Below are positions 63,719 to 64,000 of a stretch of DNA of 64,000 nt, in pieces (within the stretch, counting starts at the first letter, position 1; each line of letters opens with the position of its first letter). This DNA is from Nigerium massiliense (lineage in GTDB: Bacteria > Actinomycetota > Actinomycetes > Propionibacteriales > Propionibacteriaceae). Made by a program: the position numbers and the translations under genes. The stretch covers positions 1,439,816 through 1,503,815 of the forward strand of contig NZ_CCYM01000003.1 in the NCBI RefSeq assembly GCF_000826085.1, in the 5' to 3' direction. The notes under the pieces are model-generated. The model saw only the letters and a program-made list of their open reading frames with translations. It was not told where the DNA came from and did not search any database.

Positions 63719-63805
63719 GCGCTTCACGCCGGACAGACCATCACCGCCCACCCAAAAATCGACGCCGAAGCCGCCAACGTCATCGAGAAGATCTCAGGGC
63801 ACTAA
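63719..63805 (+). pseudogene. C-terminal remnant of an unidentified gene
   Basis: The frame ALHAGQTITAHPKIDAEAAN followed by VIEKISGH and a TAA at 63803 looks like the end of a real soluble protein. Upstream sequence belongs to the end of element C. Family unknown. Confidence 0.35.
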
Positions 63806-63843
63806 AAGCCCTTAAGCCCGAGCTCTACGGCTGCCGGCCATGA

Positions 63844-64000
63844 CCGGTTCGGGCCAAAGCCCGCCGCGAGGTCGCTTACTGAATCGGGATCGTCTACAAC
63901 CGTTGCCGCGTGCACTCGGGCCTCGACAGCACCAGCCCGGTCGCGTTCGAGAAAGCCATCGAGACCGTCGAGGGCGAGACCGGAGAACACGCTGATCAGG
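63844..64000 (+). pseudogene. C-terminal remnant of an IS3-type transposase with internal stop
   Basis: Reads RAKARREVAY, TGA at 63880-63882, then IGIVYNRCRVHSGLDSTSP and VAFEKAIETVEGE to the window end. The YNRCRVHSGL...SPVAFE pattern is the usual IS3 OrfB C-terminus. The TGA stands where related proteins have Trp. Orientation is opposite to elements A-C, so it belongs to another element. Confidence 0.7.

Noticed and set aside
63802..63990. A 62-codon minus-strand frame at the right edge
   Set aside because: It is antisense to the recognisable IS3 transposase C-terminal remnant.

Overview
The window is high-GC actinobacterial DNA (most genes have G or C in nearly every third codon position), and the gene set points to the propionic acid bacteria (Propionibacteriaceae or close kin). 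The main clue is a 1124-residue protein that looks like the pyrophosphate-dependent PEP carboxykinase known from Propionibacterium. General actinobacterial traits agree: a WhiB-like gene divergent from a PASTA penicillin-binding protein, an ileS T-box leader, a fused-regulation aspartate kinase with an internal start, and the ffs-dnaX-ybaB-recR block. The family assignment is inference; no 16S gene is present.

Layout. 1-4.1 kb: cell-wall block (WhiB-like fragment, bifunctional PBP, metallophosphoesterase), tRNA-Pro, small membrane protein. 4.1-8.1 kb: thiamine ABC importer thiB-thiP-thiQ under a TPP riboswitch. 8.1-11.1 kb: aspartate kinase, DUF1707 protein, PRC/DUF2382 stress-type protein. 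11.4-15.7 kb: ileS behind a T-box leader, and a shortened LytR-CpsA-Psr protein. 15.8-20.4 kb: amidohydrolase, two medium-chain dehydrogenases, HAD phosphatase. 20.4-24.3 kb: recR, ybaB, dnaX and the SRP RNA. 24.5-29.7 kb: CNNM/CBS membrane protein, DedA, fumarase, nitrilase-type amidase, VOC protein. 29.7-32.4 kb: tRNA-Ser, a PII protein without the usual Tyr51, AmtB, DUF4870 protein. 32.7-34.0 kb: SepF-like core protein and a frameshifted DUF559-type gene. 34.5-44.1 kb: PPi-PEPCK, LLM oxidoreductase, DUF4185 protein, AzlC/AzlD exporter, phosphoglycerate mutase. 44.1-55.9 kb: PQQ-propeller lipoprotein, O-antigen-ligase-like protein, CsbD-like protein, an asymmetric heterodimeric ABC exporter, HerA-like ATPase, a DGxHR small protein with a LytR_C protein, and a cation/proton antiporter. 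56.2-59.5 kb: lipoprotein, DEAD-box helicase, membrane protein. 59.9-64.0 kb: an insertion-sequence pile-up.

How the parts fit. PPi-PEPCK and fumarase belong to the C4 dicarboxylate chemistry of propionate fermentation; AmtB/PII and the candidate GlnR-like site handle ammonium; three RNA-level controls (TPP riboswitch, T-box, SRP RNA locus) are clear. The right end is a graveyard of IS3-family elements: one intact element (60392-61761) with a 3-bp target duplication sits inside the transposase of a second element, which itself abuts a truncated third. Two related inverted-repeat units of about 100 bp, near 34.05 and 44.0 kb, built from paired TGTGAC half-sites, are the structure least explained by known features.
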